Assembly (NCBI GenBank): GCA_945907245.1
Contig: CAMDTB010000006.1
Span: forward strand, 1 to 64,000
Direction of reading: 5' to 3'
Origin: Rhizobium sp. Q54
Lineage (GTDB): Bacteria > Pseudomonadota > Alphaproteobacteria > SMXS01
Length of the DNA: 64,000 nucleotides
Shown here: piece by piece, positions 26,808 to 38,487 of the stretch
Layout: every line of letters starts with the position of its first letter
Numbering within the stretch: the stretch's first letter is position 1
The notes under the pieces: model-generated
Told to the model about the DNA's origin: nothing
Databases searched by the model: none
What the model saw: only the letters and a program-made list of their open reading frames with translations
Position numbers and translations under genes: made by a program

Positions 26808-27122
26808 TCAATCGTATTTTTCGGCGCGCACCACGTCCACCGCGCTGCTCAGCAGCACCAGACCGTGGCTCTCCAGGATGGGCGTCAGGCGGTCGATGAG
26901 CGATCCGGCCCTGGCCTCCGACATCACCGCCAGGAAAAGCACCTTCTGCTGGGCTCCGGACACCATGTCATCCGACCAGGCGCCGCTGTCGCCGTGACCA
27001 CCCAGCGTCGGCAGCAGGGTGTATCCCTTGACGCCCACGTCTCGCACGACCTCCAGGATTGGTCGCACGAGCGGCTGGTCGACCAGTATCTCGATGCGTC
27101 GGCGTTGGACCGTGGGTGTCAT
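26808..27122 (-). CDS. PII-like signalling protein (SbtB-like) paired with a bicarbonate transporter
   Basis: A 104-residue ferredoxin-like-fold protein of the PII superfamily (RRIEILVDQPLVRPILEVV, GVKGYTLLPTLGGHGDSG, QQKVLFLAVMSEA). It overlaps the SbtA-like permease gene by 4 nt. In cyanobacteria SbtB binds adenyl nucleotides and c-di-AMP or cAMP and blocks the SbtA sodium/bicarbonate symporter. The T-loop region is short (GGHGDSGAWSDD) and no C-terminal CGPxGC redox motif is present. A regulatory role over the upstream permease is inferred from operon and family. Confidence 0.83.
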   Translation of the reverse strand: MTPTVQRRRIEILVDQPLVRPILEVVRDVGVKGYTLLPTLGGHGDSGAWSDDMVSGAQQKVLFLAVMSEARAGSLIDRLTPILESHGLVLLSSAVDVVRAEKYD

Positions 27123-28072
27123 TGGCCAGCCATCCTTTGCGCGAGCATGGTGTAGAGCGGAATTCCGAACAGGACGTTGAACGGGAAGGTCACTGCGAGA
27201 GACATGCCGAGATAGAGGCCGGGATCGGCCTGCGGCAGCGCCATGCGCATGACCGCGGGCACGGCGATGTAGGACGCGCTGCCTGCCAGGATAGCCAAGG
27301 CGGCGGAAGAGCCGATGTCCAGCCCGATCAGCGTCCCCGCAGCGGCGCCCAACGTGCCGTTGACCACCGGCAGAACCACCGCCAGCAGCGCGACCCGGGG
27401 CGTCAGCGCTCTGGCCTCACGCAAACGGCGCGCCGCGAGCAGCCCCATGTCGAGCAGAAACAGGCACAGCGCGCCGCGGAAAGCCGTTTCGAACACCGGT
27501 GCGATCGGGGCGAACCCGTCCTTGCCGGCCACCAGGCCGATCACGAAGCTGCCGACCAGCAGGACGACCGAGCCGTTGAGGACGGTCTCGTGCAGCAGGC
27601 TCCCGTGCCGCTGCGCCGGCACCCCAGCCGCGCGGCGGGCCAGCAACAGGCCGGCGACGATGGCGGGAGTCTCCATCAGCGCGAGAACGGCGACCATATG
27701 GCCTGCCGGCTCCAGACCGCGCGCCGTCAGCATCTCCACCCCCGTGACGAAGGTGACGACGCTTACCGAGCCGTAATGGGCGGCGACGGCGGCCGCGTTG
27801 ATCCCGTCAAGCCGGCCGAGGCGCCGAAGCGCGTAGAAGGCCGGCACGGGGAGAAGGAAGCTGAGCACCACGCCCGCAAGCGCCGCGCTCAGCATCTCGG
27901 TGGAGTATCCCGCCTCCGCGACCTGGACACCGCCTTTCAGACCGATCGCGGTCATGAGGTAGAGCGACAGGCCCTTGGCCACGGATTCGGGAATGGCCAG
28001 ATCGGACCGCGCCGCGGCAGCAAGCGCGCCCAGGAGGAAGAACAGAATTACCGGTGACGCGAGCGCTTCCAT
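27119..28072 (-). CDS. Sodium-dependent bicarbonate transport family permease (SbtA-like)
   Basis: A 317-residue inner-membrane protein of the DUF897/SbtA family with about ten hydrophobic helices. Typical segments are VAKGLSLYLMTAIGLKGG, AAHYGSVSVVTFVTGVEML, LLDMGLLAARRL, GSASYIAVPAVMRMALP and SLAVTFPFNVLFGIPLY. Cyanobacterial SbtA takes up bicarbonate with sodium; the substrate in heterotrophs is not settled and could differ. It is followed by the PII-like gene with an ATGA overlap. No carboxysome or Rubisco gene lies in the window. Confidence 0.9.
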   Translation of the reverse strand: MEALASPVILFFLLGALAAAARSDLAIPESVAKGLSLYLMTAIGLKGGVQVAEAGYSTEMLSAALAGVVLSFLLPVPAFYALRRLGRLDGINAAAVAAHYGSVSVVTFVTGVEMLTARGLEPAGHMVAVLALMETPAIVAGLLLARRAAGVPAQRHGSLLHETVLNGSVVLLVGSFVIGLVAGKDGFAPIAPVFETAFRGALCLFLLDMGLLAARRLREARALTPRVALLAVVLPVVNGTLGAAAGTLIGLDIGSSAALAILAGSASYIAVPAVMRMALPQADPGLYLGMSLAVTFPFNVLFGIPLYTMLAQRMAGQ

Positions 28073-28289
28073 GCAATCAACGGCCGGCGCCGGTCACGAC
28101 GAGCCATCCCGCGACGTGCCGCGCCACTGCCCCAAGCCTCATGTTGCTCTTCTCCAGTCCGGTTCCGACATCGCGCCCGCGTGGGATCGCCAGAGGGACC
28201 CGGCCCACGTTCGCGATCTGGTGAGCGGGCGACCGAAGTCAAGATCCCGCCATGCAACCAAAGCGTAGTGCGATCACATTTTTTGAGCG

Positions 28290-31911
<3,622 letters not shown>

Positions 31912-31933
31912 TCTTTTCCCGGATGCGACCGCG

Positions 31934-33049
31934 TCAGACGCGCATCGGCATCAGCACATAGAGCGCGGTCTCGTCGCCGCCGTCCTGCACCAGCGTGGGC
32001 GCGGCCGCGTCGGCGAACGACACCCGCACCGTATCGCCTTCCACCTGCCCCATGATGTCGAGGACGTAGCGCGCGTTGAAACCGATCTCCATGGCCTCCG
32101 ACGAATAGCCGGCGGCCAGTTCCTCGGTGGCCGACCCGCTGTCCGGGCTGTTGACCGCGAGCGTCACCTTGTCGGTGTCGATGATCAGCTTCACCGCCCG
32201 CGACTTCTCGCTGGAGATGGTCGAGACGCGGTCGATGGCCTCGGCGAACAGACGGGCGTCCACCTCGAGCAGCCGCTCGTTGTTGGCCGGGATCACCCGG
32301 ACATAATCCGGGAAGGTGCCGTCGATCAGCTTGGAGGTGAGCACCGCGTCGGCGAAGTCGAAGCGGATCTTGCTGTCGGACAGGCTGACCTGCACCGTGC
32401 CTTCGGCCTCGTCGAGCAGCTTGCGCACTTCCTGCACGGTCTTGCGCGGCACGATCACGCCGGGCATGCCTGCCGCGCCCATGGGCATCGGCAGGCGGAC
32501 GCGGGCCAGGCGGTGGCCGTCGGTGGCGACGCCGACCAGCATCGGCTCCTTGCCGTCGGCGACGTGCAGGTAGATGCCGTTGAGGTAGAACCGGGTTTCC
32601 TCGGTGCTGATGGCGAAGCGGGTCTTGTCGATGAGCTTCTTGAGGTCGCCGACCGGCAGGCTGAAGCGGTGCGGCAGCGCATCCTCGGCCATCACCGGGA
32701 AATCCTCGCGCGGCAGGCAGGCGAGCACGAAGCGTGAGCGGCCGGCGCTGAGCGTCAGGCGCTGTTCGCCGCCCCGGTATTCCAGCTCCACCTGGGAGCC
32801 TTCCGGCAGCTTGCGGACGATGTCGTAGAGCGTATGGGCCGGCGTGGTGATCGCGCCGGGCGCGGTGACGTCGGCGGCGACGGATTCCACCACCGCCAGA
32901 TCCAGATCGGTGGCCGTCAGGTTGAGCCTACCCTCCGCGGCCTCCAGCAGCATGTTGGACAGGATCGGGATCGTCGTGCGGCGTTCGACGACACTTTGCA
33001 CGTGGCCTAGCGACCGCAGGAGTGCCGCGCGTTCAATGGTGAGTTTCAT
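31934..33049 (-). CDS. dnaN: DNA polymerase III beta subunit (sliding clamp)
   Basis: A 371-residue clamp that tethers polymerase III to DNA. The N-terminal MKLTIERAALLRSLGHVQSVVERRTTIPILSNMLLE pattern (split here by domain borders) and the C-terminal DETALYVLMPMRV are typical, and three clamp repeats fill the length. It is separated from dnaA by a terminator and a 170-nt structured leader, so it probably has its own promoter. It is followed by recF and gyrB. Confidence 0.97.
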   Translation of the reverse strand: MKLTIERAALLRSLGHVQSVVERRTTIPILSNMLLEAAEGRLNLTATDLDLAVVESVAADVTAPGAITTPAHTLYDIVRKLPEGSQVELEYRGGEQRLTLSAGRSRFVLACLPREDFPVMAEDALPHRFSLPVGDLKKLIDKTRFAISTEETRFYLNGIYLHVADGKEPMLVGVATDGHRLARVRLPMPMGAAGMPGVIVPRKTVQEVRKLLDEAEGTVQVSLSDSKIRFDFADAVLTSKLIDGTFPDYVRVIPANNERLLEVDARLFAEAIDRVSTISSEKSRAVKLIIDTDKVTLAVNSPDSGSATEELAAGYSSEAMEIGFNARYVLDIMGQVEGDTVRVSFADAAAPTLVQDGGDETALYVLMPMRV

Positions 33050-33094
33050 GGGCTCTTAGCTATGGTTGAACCTACGGTACGGAGGCTTCTAAGC

Positions 33095-33170
33095 CGCTGT
33101 CTTTCTTATGCTTTTCGGGGCGGCCACATGGCCGCAGCCCGGACCCGGAAATCGCCCCCCGAAGACAGCG
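33095..33170 (-). promoter_or_regulatory. Structured leader upstream of dnaN
   Basis: CGCTGTCTT (33095-33103) pairs with AAGACAGCG (33162-33170). Inside, CGGGGCG (33116-33122) can pair with the C-rich 33153-33161, and GGCCACATGGCC is an inner palindrome. Together they would form a long nested stem in the dnaN leader RNA or DNA. No DnaA box is evident. Confidence 0.4.
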
Positions 33171-33215
33171 CTCAACCGGACCGAGACTTTAGCAGAGGAA
33201 GGCCGCAATGACACG

Positions 33216-33238
33216 AAAAATGGGGCGCTTGGCCCCAT
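33216..33238 (-). terminator. Rho-independent terminator of dnaA
   Basis: On the minus strand, ATGGGGC and GCCCCAT flank a 5-nt loop and are followed by a run of T. It stands 30 nt after the dnaA stop and separates dnaA from dnaN transcription. Confidence 0.8.
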
Positions 33239-33269
33239 CCCACGCAGTCCGTAAACTAGGCCGTAAGGT

Positions 33270-34721
33270 TCAGGTTTCCAGGGTCCGCCGCAGGTTCTCG
33301 ATGTCCTGGTCGAGGCTGCTGTCGGTCTCCCGGAGCTCCTCGATGCGGCGCACCGCGTGCATCACCGTGGTGTGGTCGCGGCCGCCGAACTTGCGGCCGA
33401 TCTCGGGGAGGCTGCGCGAGGTAAGCTGCTTGGCCAGATACATCGCCACCTGGCGCGGCCGGGCGACGGCGCGGGCGCGGCGGGCGGACAACAGGTCGGA
33501 CAGGCGGACGTTGAAATACTCCGCCACATGGCGCTGAATCTCTGCGATCGACACCCGCCGGTCGTTGGAGCGGATCAGGTCCTGCAGCACCTCCTGGGTC
33601 ATCTCCAGGGTGACGGGACGGCCCACCAGGTCCGAATAGGCGGTCACCCGGTTGAGCGCGCCTTCGAGTTCGCGCACGTTCGAGACGATCTTGCGCGCCA
33701 GGAACTCGGTGACCTCGTTGGGCATGTCGTCACGGCCCATGGCCTCGAGCTTGGACTGCAGGATGCCGACCCGGAGCTCGTAGTCGGTCGGATGCACGTC
33801 GGCGACGAGACCCCAGCCGAGGCGCGACTTGATGCGGTCCTCGATGCCCTCCAGGTCAGACGGCGAGCGGTCGCCAGAGATGATCACCTGGCGGTGCTGG
33901 TCGATGACGGCGTTGAAGGTGTGGAAGAACTCTTCCTGGGTGCTGTCCTTGTTGGCGATGAACTGGACGTCGTCGATCATCAGCACGTCGACCGAGCGGA
34001 ACTGCTCCTTGAACGCCATGGTGTCCTTGTAACGGAGCGCCCGGATGAACTGGTACATAAACTTTTCCGCCGACATGTAGAGCACCTTGCGCTCGGGGTC
34101 GCGGGCGCGGATTTCGGCGGCGATGGCGTGCATCAGGTGGGTCTTGCCAAGGCCGACGCCGCCATAGAGGAACAGCGGGTTGAACTGGACCTTGGCGCTG
34201 CTGGCGACCCGCCGAGCCGCGGCATGGGCCAGTTCGTTGGACTTGCCGACCACGAAGCTGTCGAAGGTGAATCGCGGATCGAGCGGCGCGCTGTAGGTAT
34301 CGGCCGCGGCGCCCTCCGGGTCCTCGCCCTGCCCGTCGGCGCGGGCCGGACGGCCGTTCGGCCGCGCCGCGGGCGGCGGCGCCACGGCGGCCGGACCGGG
34401 CGTGGTCGGCGCCTGGACGCTGACCACCAGTTCCACATCGATGGCCGCGCCGGTTTCCTGGCGCCAGTAGTCGATGATGCGGCCGAGATAATGGGTCTTC
34501 ACCCAGTCGCACATGAAACGGGTCGGCACCGTGATCAGGACCTTGGAGCCCTCGGCCCGCAGCACGCCGAGCGGCTTCAGCCAGCTGTCGAAGGTGGCGT
34601 CGCCGAACTCCGTGCGCAGTTTGGCGCGAATCCGCTGCCACGCATCCTGCAAGGGTGTCATCATGGACGGGTTGACCGCATCTTTCTGTATCCCCCCGAG
34701 TCGGTGGGTTTCACTGGCCAC
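33270..34721 (-). CDS. dnaA: Chromosomal replication initiator protein DnaA
   Basis: A 483-residue AAA+ protein that opens the replication origin. Domain I ([21 protein letters not shown]) is followed by a proline/glycine-rich linker at about 110-145. Walker A is [13 protein letters not shown] near 195 and Walker B is [11 protein letters not shown]. The C-terminal DNA-binding domain ends with [19 protein letters not shown]. The GTG at 34721 has GAGG 6 nt upstream and is preferred; ATG at 34664 is the alternative. The gene follows a rhodanese gene with an 11-nt gap and ends at a clear terminator. Confidence 0.97.
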   Translation of the reverse strand: MASETHRLGGIQKDAVNPSMMTPLQDAWQRIRAKLRTEFGDATFDSWLKPLGVLRAEGSKVLITVPTRFMCDWVKTHYLGRIIDYWRQETGAAIDVELVVSVQAPTTPGPAAVAPPPAARPNGRPARADGQGEDPEGAAADTYSAPLDPRFTFDSFVVGKSNELAHAAARRVASSAKVQFNPLFLYGGVGLGKTHLMHAIAAEIRARDPERKVLYMSAEKFMYQFIRALRYKDTMAFKEQFRSVDVLMIDDVQFIANKDSTQEEFFHTFNAVIDQHRQVIISGDRSPSDLEGIEDRIKSRLGWGLVADVHPTDYELRVGILQSKLEAMGRDDMPNEVTEFLARKIVSNVRELEGALNRVTAYSDLVGRPVTLEMTQEVLQDLIRSNDRRVSIAEIQRHVAEYFNVRLSDLLSARRARAVARPRQVAMYLAKQLTSRSLPEIGRKFGGRDHTTVMHAVRRIEELRETDSSLDQDIENLRRTLET

Positions 34722-34732
34722 TGTCGGCCTCG

Positions 34733-35152
34733 TCAGTTCTGGGTCCAGGGGAGGCCGCGGACCTTCCAGCCATTGATCCGGCCTCGATGCCGGTCAGCGT
34801 CGGGATCACCCTCGAATCCCTCGGAAATGTTGTAGCACCGGGTGTAGCCCTTCTGGGTCATCAACCGGGCCGCCGCCGCCGAGCGCGCGCCCGAGCGGCA
34901 CAGAAACAGAACGGGCGTGTCATGTCCTGGCTTCAGCGACTCGACCTCGTCGGCGAATCGGTCGTTCCGCGTGCCTTCCGGGAACGACTGCCACTCGATG
35001 AAGACCGGCTTTTTACTCAGCGGGGACAGGTCGGCGACACCCACATAGGCCCACTCCGCACGGGTGCGAACGTCCACCAGAAGGGCGGAAGGCTCGGATT
35101 CCAGCAGATTCCAGGCATCCTGCGGAGACAAATCGCCCGCGTAATCAGACAT
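34733..35152 (-). CDS. Rhodanese-like domain protein upstream of dnaA
   Basis: A 139-residue single-domain rhodanese. The conserved N-terminal DAWNLLESEPSALLVDVRTRAEW and the active loop FLCRSGARSAAAARLM with catalytic Cys near residue 84 are visible. Such proteins transfer sulfane sulfur in the cytoplasm; the acceptor is unknown. It is placed directly before dnaA on the same strand, so dnaA may be read from the rhodanese promoter. This insertion between the rpsT region and dnaA is the only unusual part of the core. Confidence 0.92.
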   Translation of the reverse strand: MSDYAGDLSPQDAWNLLESEPSALLVDVRTRAEWAYVGVADLSPLSKKPVFIEWQSFPEGTRNDRFADEVESLKPGHDTPVLFLCRSGARSAAAARLMTQKGYTRCYNISEGFEGDPDADRHRGRINGWKVRGLPWTQN

Positions 35153-35489
35153 TCCCGATCAATCCTCCCGCTTTGATTCGCGACAACACGACGAATCCCA
35201 CAAGTAGCGTCAGGTCATCGTCATGTATTCGTAAGAAGAAGTAAAGACGATCTCCGCAAAGGCTACAAGCATAGCCTTTCTGTTACACATTTATTACTTG
35301 CAGAGATCCGCCCACCTTCGAATCTGGGACAGAGAGTAGCAAATCACACGACATTGGCAACAGCCGCCGTGGAAAACTCTCCGATTTGTGACGGCTCTAT
35401 GTAGGTTGTGTTAAGCCGCCTACCAGATATGGGTCTGGCAGGTTGAGGCCTGTCGGCAGGGAGGGGAAATGGATCCCGGGCGTCGCTGC
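35153..35489. other. Long intergenic region between rpsT and the rhodanese-dnaA unit, possible origin/regulatory region
   Basis: No gene is visible. The stretch 35161-35420 is distinctly AT-richer than its surroundings, with TGTTACACA (35281-35289) and CGTGGAAAA (35368-35376), each one mismatch from the DnaA box TTWTNCACA or its complement. The region also must hold the promoter for the rhodanese-dnaA transcript. Two imperfect boxes are weak evidence, so an origin here is only a hypothesis; autoregulation of dnaA would give similar signals. Confidence 0.35.
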
Positions 35490-35511
35490 GCCGGACCCGA
35501 GTCGGTCCGGC
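35490..35511 (-). terminator. Hairpin after rpsT
   Basis: GCCGGACC (35490-35497) and GGTCCGGC (35504-35511) flank a 6-nt loop, 14 nt after the rpsT stop. There is no T-run, so it may stabilise the message end or be a weak terminator. Confidence 0.45.
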
Positions 35512-35524
35512 GTCGAGTCGGGGA

Positions 35525-35791
35525 TCAGGCCTTCAGCGAACGGACGCGCGCGCTGAGGCGGGAGATCTTCCGCGAAGCGGTATTCTTGGCAAGCACGCCC
35601 TTCGACACACCGCGCATGATCTCCGGTTCGGCGACCTTGAGCGCCGCGGCGGCGGCGGTGGCGTCACCCGATTCCAGGGCCTTCTCGACGCCCTTGATGA
35701 ACGTGCGGATGCGGCCGCGGCGGGCGCGGTTCACGTCGGTGCGACGCTCGGTCTGGCGAATGCGCTTACGCGCCTGCGGCGAATTGGCCAT
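35525..35791 (-). CDS. rpsT: 30S ribosomal protein S20
   Basis: An 88-residue basic protein beginning [21 protein letters not shown] and containing [20 protein letters not shown] at the C-terminal end, as in S20. It binds 16S rRNA in the small subunit. rpsT next to dnaA is a usual alphaproteobacterial arrangement. Confidence 0.97.
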   Translation of the reverse strand: MANSPQARKRIRQTERRTDVNRARRGRIRTFIKGVEKALESGDATAAAAALKVAEPEIMRGVSKGVLAKNTASRKISRLSARVRSLKA

Positions 35792-35905
35792 GTGTGTTCC
35801 GTCTCAACGCTAAATCACTAACAGGGCGCGGCTTATAAGGCCTGTGCCCCCACCCGTCAACCATTGGATCGCGCCGGGACGGGAGGCCGTCCCGGCGCGC
35901 CGTCC

Positions 35906-36682
35906 CTAGCGATTCTTGAACTGCGCCGGGCGCTTTTCAACGAACGCGCTCATGCCTTCCTTCTGGTCGTCGAAGGCGAAAAGCGCGTGGAAGGTGCGGC
36001 GCTCGAATCGCACGCCTTCCGACAGGGTGGTCTCGTAGGCCCGGTTGATCGCCTCCTTGGCGACGATCACCGACGGGCGCGACATGTCGGCGATGATGGC
36101 AGCGGTCTTCAGCGCCTCGTCGATGAGCTGGTCGTTCGGCACGATCCGGCTGACCAGGCCCGAGCGCTCGGCTTCCTGCGCATCCATCATCCGGCCGGTC
36201 AGGCACATGTCCATGGTCTTCGACTTGCCGACGAAGCGGGTCAGGCGCTGGGTGCCGCCCGAGCCCGGGATGACACCCAGCTTGATCTCGGGCTGGCCGA
36301 ACTTGGCGCTCTCGGCGGCGATGATGAAGTCGCACATCATCGCCAGTTCGCAACCGCCGCCCAGCGCGAAGCCCGCGACCGCCGCGATCACCGGCTTGCG
36401 GGTGCGGGTGACCGTCTCCCAGTTGCTGGTGATGAAGTCCTCGGTGAACACGTCGATGTAGTTCTTGTCCTTCATCTCGGTGATGTCGGCGCCCGCCGCG
36501 AAGGCGCGCTCGCTGCCGGTGATGACGGTGCAGCCGATGTCCGGGTTCTTCTCGATGCCGCTCAGCGCGTCGGTCAGCTCGTCCATGAGCTGGCCGCACA
36601 GGGCGTTCAGCGCCTTGGGCCGGTTGAGGGTGATCAGCGCGACCTTGCCGCGCACCTCGAAATTGATGGTTTCGTACGCCAT
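35906..36682 (-). CDS. Enoyl-CoA hydratase
   Basis: A 258-residue crotonase-fold enzyme that hydrates trans-2-enoyl-CoA in beta-oxidation. The oxyanion-hole segments [12 protein letters not shown] and [17 protein letters not shown], and the catalytic glutamates in CELAM and [17 protein letters not shown], are intact, matching short-chain hydratases of the mitochondrial type. Start is the ATG encoding [10 protein letters not shown] with GGAGG 7 nt upstream; a longer open frame upstream is not needed. It lies between mutM and rpsT as in related genomes. Confidence 0.95.
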   Translation of the reverse strand: MAYETINFEVRGKVALITLNRPKALNALCGQLMDELTDALSGIEKNPDIGCTVITGSERAFAAGADITEMKDKNYIDVFTEDFITSNWETVTRTRKPVIAAVAGFALGGGCELAMMCDFIIAAESAKFGQPEIKLGVIPGSGGTQRLTRFVGKSKTMDMCLTGRMMDAQEAERSGLVSRIVPNDQLIDEALKTAAIIADMSRPSVIVAKEAINRAYETTLSEGVRFERRTFHALFAFDDQKEGMSAFVEKRPAQFKNR

Positions 36683-36765
36683 GGGCTTCCTCCGGGAATT
36701 GCTTGCCGTCACAGGGCAGGCCAGCGTTTTGGCAGAGCTTGACACGGCATGCAAGCGGCCCTGCG

Positions 36766-37608
36766 CTACCGCTGATGCTTGTTGCAGAAGAAGGTGGAGC
36801 GGCCGCTCTGGACGATGCGCGAGATGGTGCCGCTGCAGCCAGGCTGCCCGCAGGGTTCGCCTTCGCGCCCGTAAGCCTGCCAGGAGTGCTGGAAGTAGCC
36901 CAGTTCGCCGTCGACCTGGGCATAGTCGCGCAAGCTGGACCCGCCGGCCTGGATGGCCCTCTCGAGCACATCCCGGATGGCGGGCACCAGCCTCTCCGCG
37001 CGTTGCCCCGACACGGAACAGGCAAGTCGGCGCGGGGATATTCCAGACATATGCAATGCTTCGCAGACGTAGATGTTCCCGAGGCCGGCGACCACGCGCT
37101 GGTCGAGCAGCGCGGCCTTGATCGGCGTCCGCTTGCCGTCGAGCGACTGCGACAGGTAGTCGGGCGTGAAGATATCGCCGAGCGGCTCCGGCCCCAGATG
37201 GGCGAAATAGGGATGGGACGCCAGTTCGTCCTCCCGCGTCAGCGCCATGAAGCCGAACCGGCGCGGGTCGTGGAACACCACGCGGCTGCCGTTGCCGACC
37301 TCGAAGATGACATGGTCATGGGTCGCCAGCGGCGGCGGCTCGGCGGACACCTGCGGCGCCCACAGGTTCATGCGGCCCGACATGCCGAGATGCATGATCA
37401 GCACCTGGCCATCGTCGAGATGTACCACGATATATTTGGCACGGCGGTCGATCCGTTCGATCCGCCGGCCCCGCAGCCGGCCTTCGAAATCGGGCGGCAG
37501 CGGAAAGCGCAGGTCGGGCCTGCGGGCGGTCACCTGGGTCAGCACGCGGCCTTCCATGGCCGTGCGCAGGCCCCGGCAGACCGTTTCAACCTCGGGCAAT
37601 TCGGGCAT
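36766..37608 (-). CDS. mutM: Formamidopyrimidine-DNA glycosylase
   Basis: A 280-residue base-excision enzyme that removes 8-oxoguanine. It starts with PELPEVETV, where Pro2 is the catalytic nucleophile and Glu3 follows. Helix-two-turn-helix residues lie around [18 protein letters not shown]. The C-terminal zinc finger has C253, C258, C275 and, instead of the usual fourth cysteine, H278 (CNKHQR). It is divergent from ubiE across a 56-nt gap. Confidence 0.96.
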   Translation of the reverse strand: MPELPEVETVCRGLRTAMEGRVLTQVTARRPDLRFPLPPDFEGRLRGRRIERIDRRAKYIVVHLDDGQVLIMHLGMSGRMNLWAPQVSAEPPPLATHDHVIFEVGNGSRVVFHDPRRFGFMALTREDELASHPYFAHLGPEPLGDIFTPDYLSQSLDGKRTPIKAALLDQRVVAGLGNIYVCEALHMSGISPRRLACSVSGQRAERLVPAIRDVLERAIQAGGSSLRDYAQVDGELGYFQHSWQAYGREGEPCGQPGCSGTISRIVQSGRSTFFCNKHQR

Positions 37609-37664
37609 GGGATGCGCTGTAACGTTTCTGGTAGCCGTCAGGCGGGTGGGGTAAGGTGCGCCGC

Positions 37665-38477
37665 ATGATAGAGGATCACCGCGAAAACACAGCCCCTTCC
37701 GGGGCCGATGACGCCGAAGGCGGCGCAAGCTTCGGCTTTCGCGAGGTGAGTCCCACGGAAAAGACCGCGCTGGTGCGCGGCGTGTTCGATTCCGTGGCGA
37801 CCCGCTACGACGTCATGAACGACGCCATGAGCGGCGGCGTCCATCGCATCTGGAAATCGGCCATGATCGACTGGCTGCGTCCGCGGCCGGGCATGCGCGT
37901 GCTCGACGTGGCGGGCGGCACCGGCGACATCGCCTTCCGCATCCTCGACAAGGCCAACCGCGAGGTACCCGAGTTCGGGACACCGGCCACCGTCACCGTC
38001 TGCGACATCAACGAGGCGATGCTGAATGTCGGCCGCGACCGGGCGGTGAACGCGGGGCGCTTCGACAACCTGGACTGGATGGTGGGTAATGCCGAGGCGC
38101 TGCCCTTCGCCGACGCCGCCTACGACGCCTACACCATCGCCTTCGGCATCCGCAACGTCACCGACATCCCGGCGGCGCTGCGCCAGGCGCGGCGGGTGCT
38201 GAAGCCGGGCGGACGCTTCCTGTGCCTGGAGTTCTCCAACGTGGACATCCCGCTGCTGAAGCAGGGCTACGACTTCTATTCCCTCAATATCGTGCCGCAG
38301 CTTGGCCGGCTGATCGCGGGCGACGCCGAATCCTACCGCTACCTGGTCGAGAGCATCAGGCGCTTCCCGGACCGCGAGACCTTCGCCGGCATGATCGAGG
38401 CGGCGGGCCTGTCTCGCGTCTCGGTTCGTGCCCTGTCGGGCGGCATCGTCGCCCTGCACTCGGCCTGGCGCGTCTGA
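37665..38477 (+). CDS. ubiE: Demethylmenaquinone/2-methoxy-6-polyprenyl-1,4-benzoquinol methylase
   Basis: A 270-residue SAM-dependent C-methyltransferase of ubiquinone synthesis. Visible are [19 protein letters not shown] near residue 45, the SAM motif [15 protein letters not shown], and [25 protein letters not shown] near 165. The C-terminus ends [18 protein letters not shown] prefer the ATG at 37665 with AAGG 8 nt upstream over the GTG at 37656. ubiB follows after 10 nt, so both act in one operon. Confidence 0.96.
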   Translation: MIEDHRENTAPSGADDAEGGASFGFREVSPTEKTALVRGVFDSVATRYDVMNDAMSGGVHRIWKSAMIDWLRPRPGMRVLDVAGGTGDIAFRILDKANREVPEFGTPATVTVCDINEAMLNVGRDRAVNAGRFDNLDWMVGNAEALPFADAAYDAYTIAFGIRNVTDIPAALRQARRVLKPGGRFLCLEFSNVDIPLLKQGYDFYSLNIVPQLGRLIAGDAESYRYLVESIRRFPDRETFAGMIEAAGLSRVSVRALSGGIVALHSAWRV

Positions 38478-38487
38478 TCCAGCGCCC

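Noticed and set aside
28073-28289. Possible small gene between gyrB and the bicarbonate permease
   Set aside because: Short open frames on both strands lack ribosome-binding sites and recognisable products; the gap probably holds only the permease promoter.
33050-33269. Replication origin between dnaA and dnaN
   Set aside because: I found no DnaA-box-like sequences there; the signals are a dnaA terminator and a structured leader.
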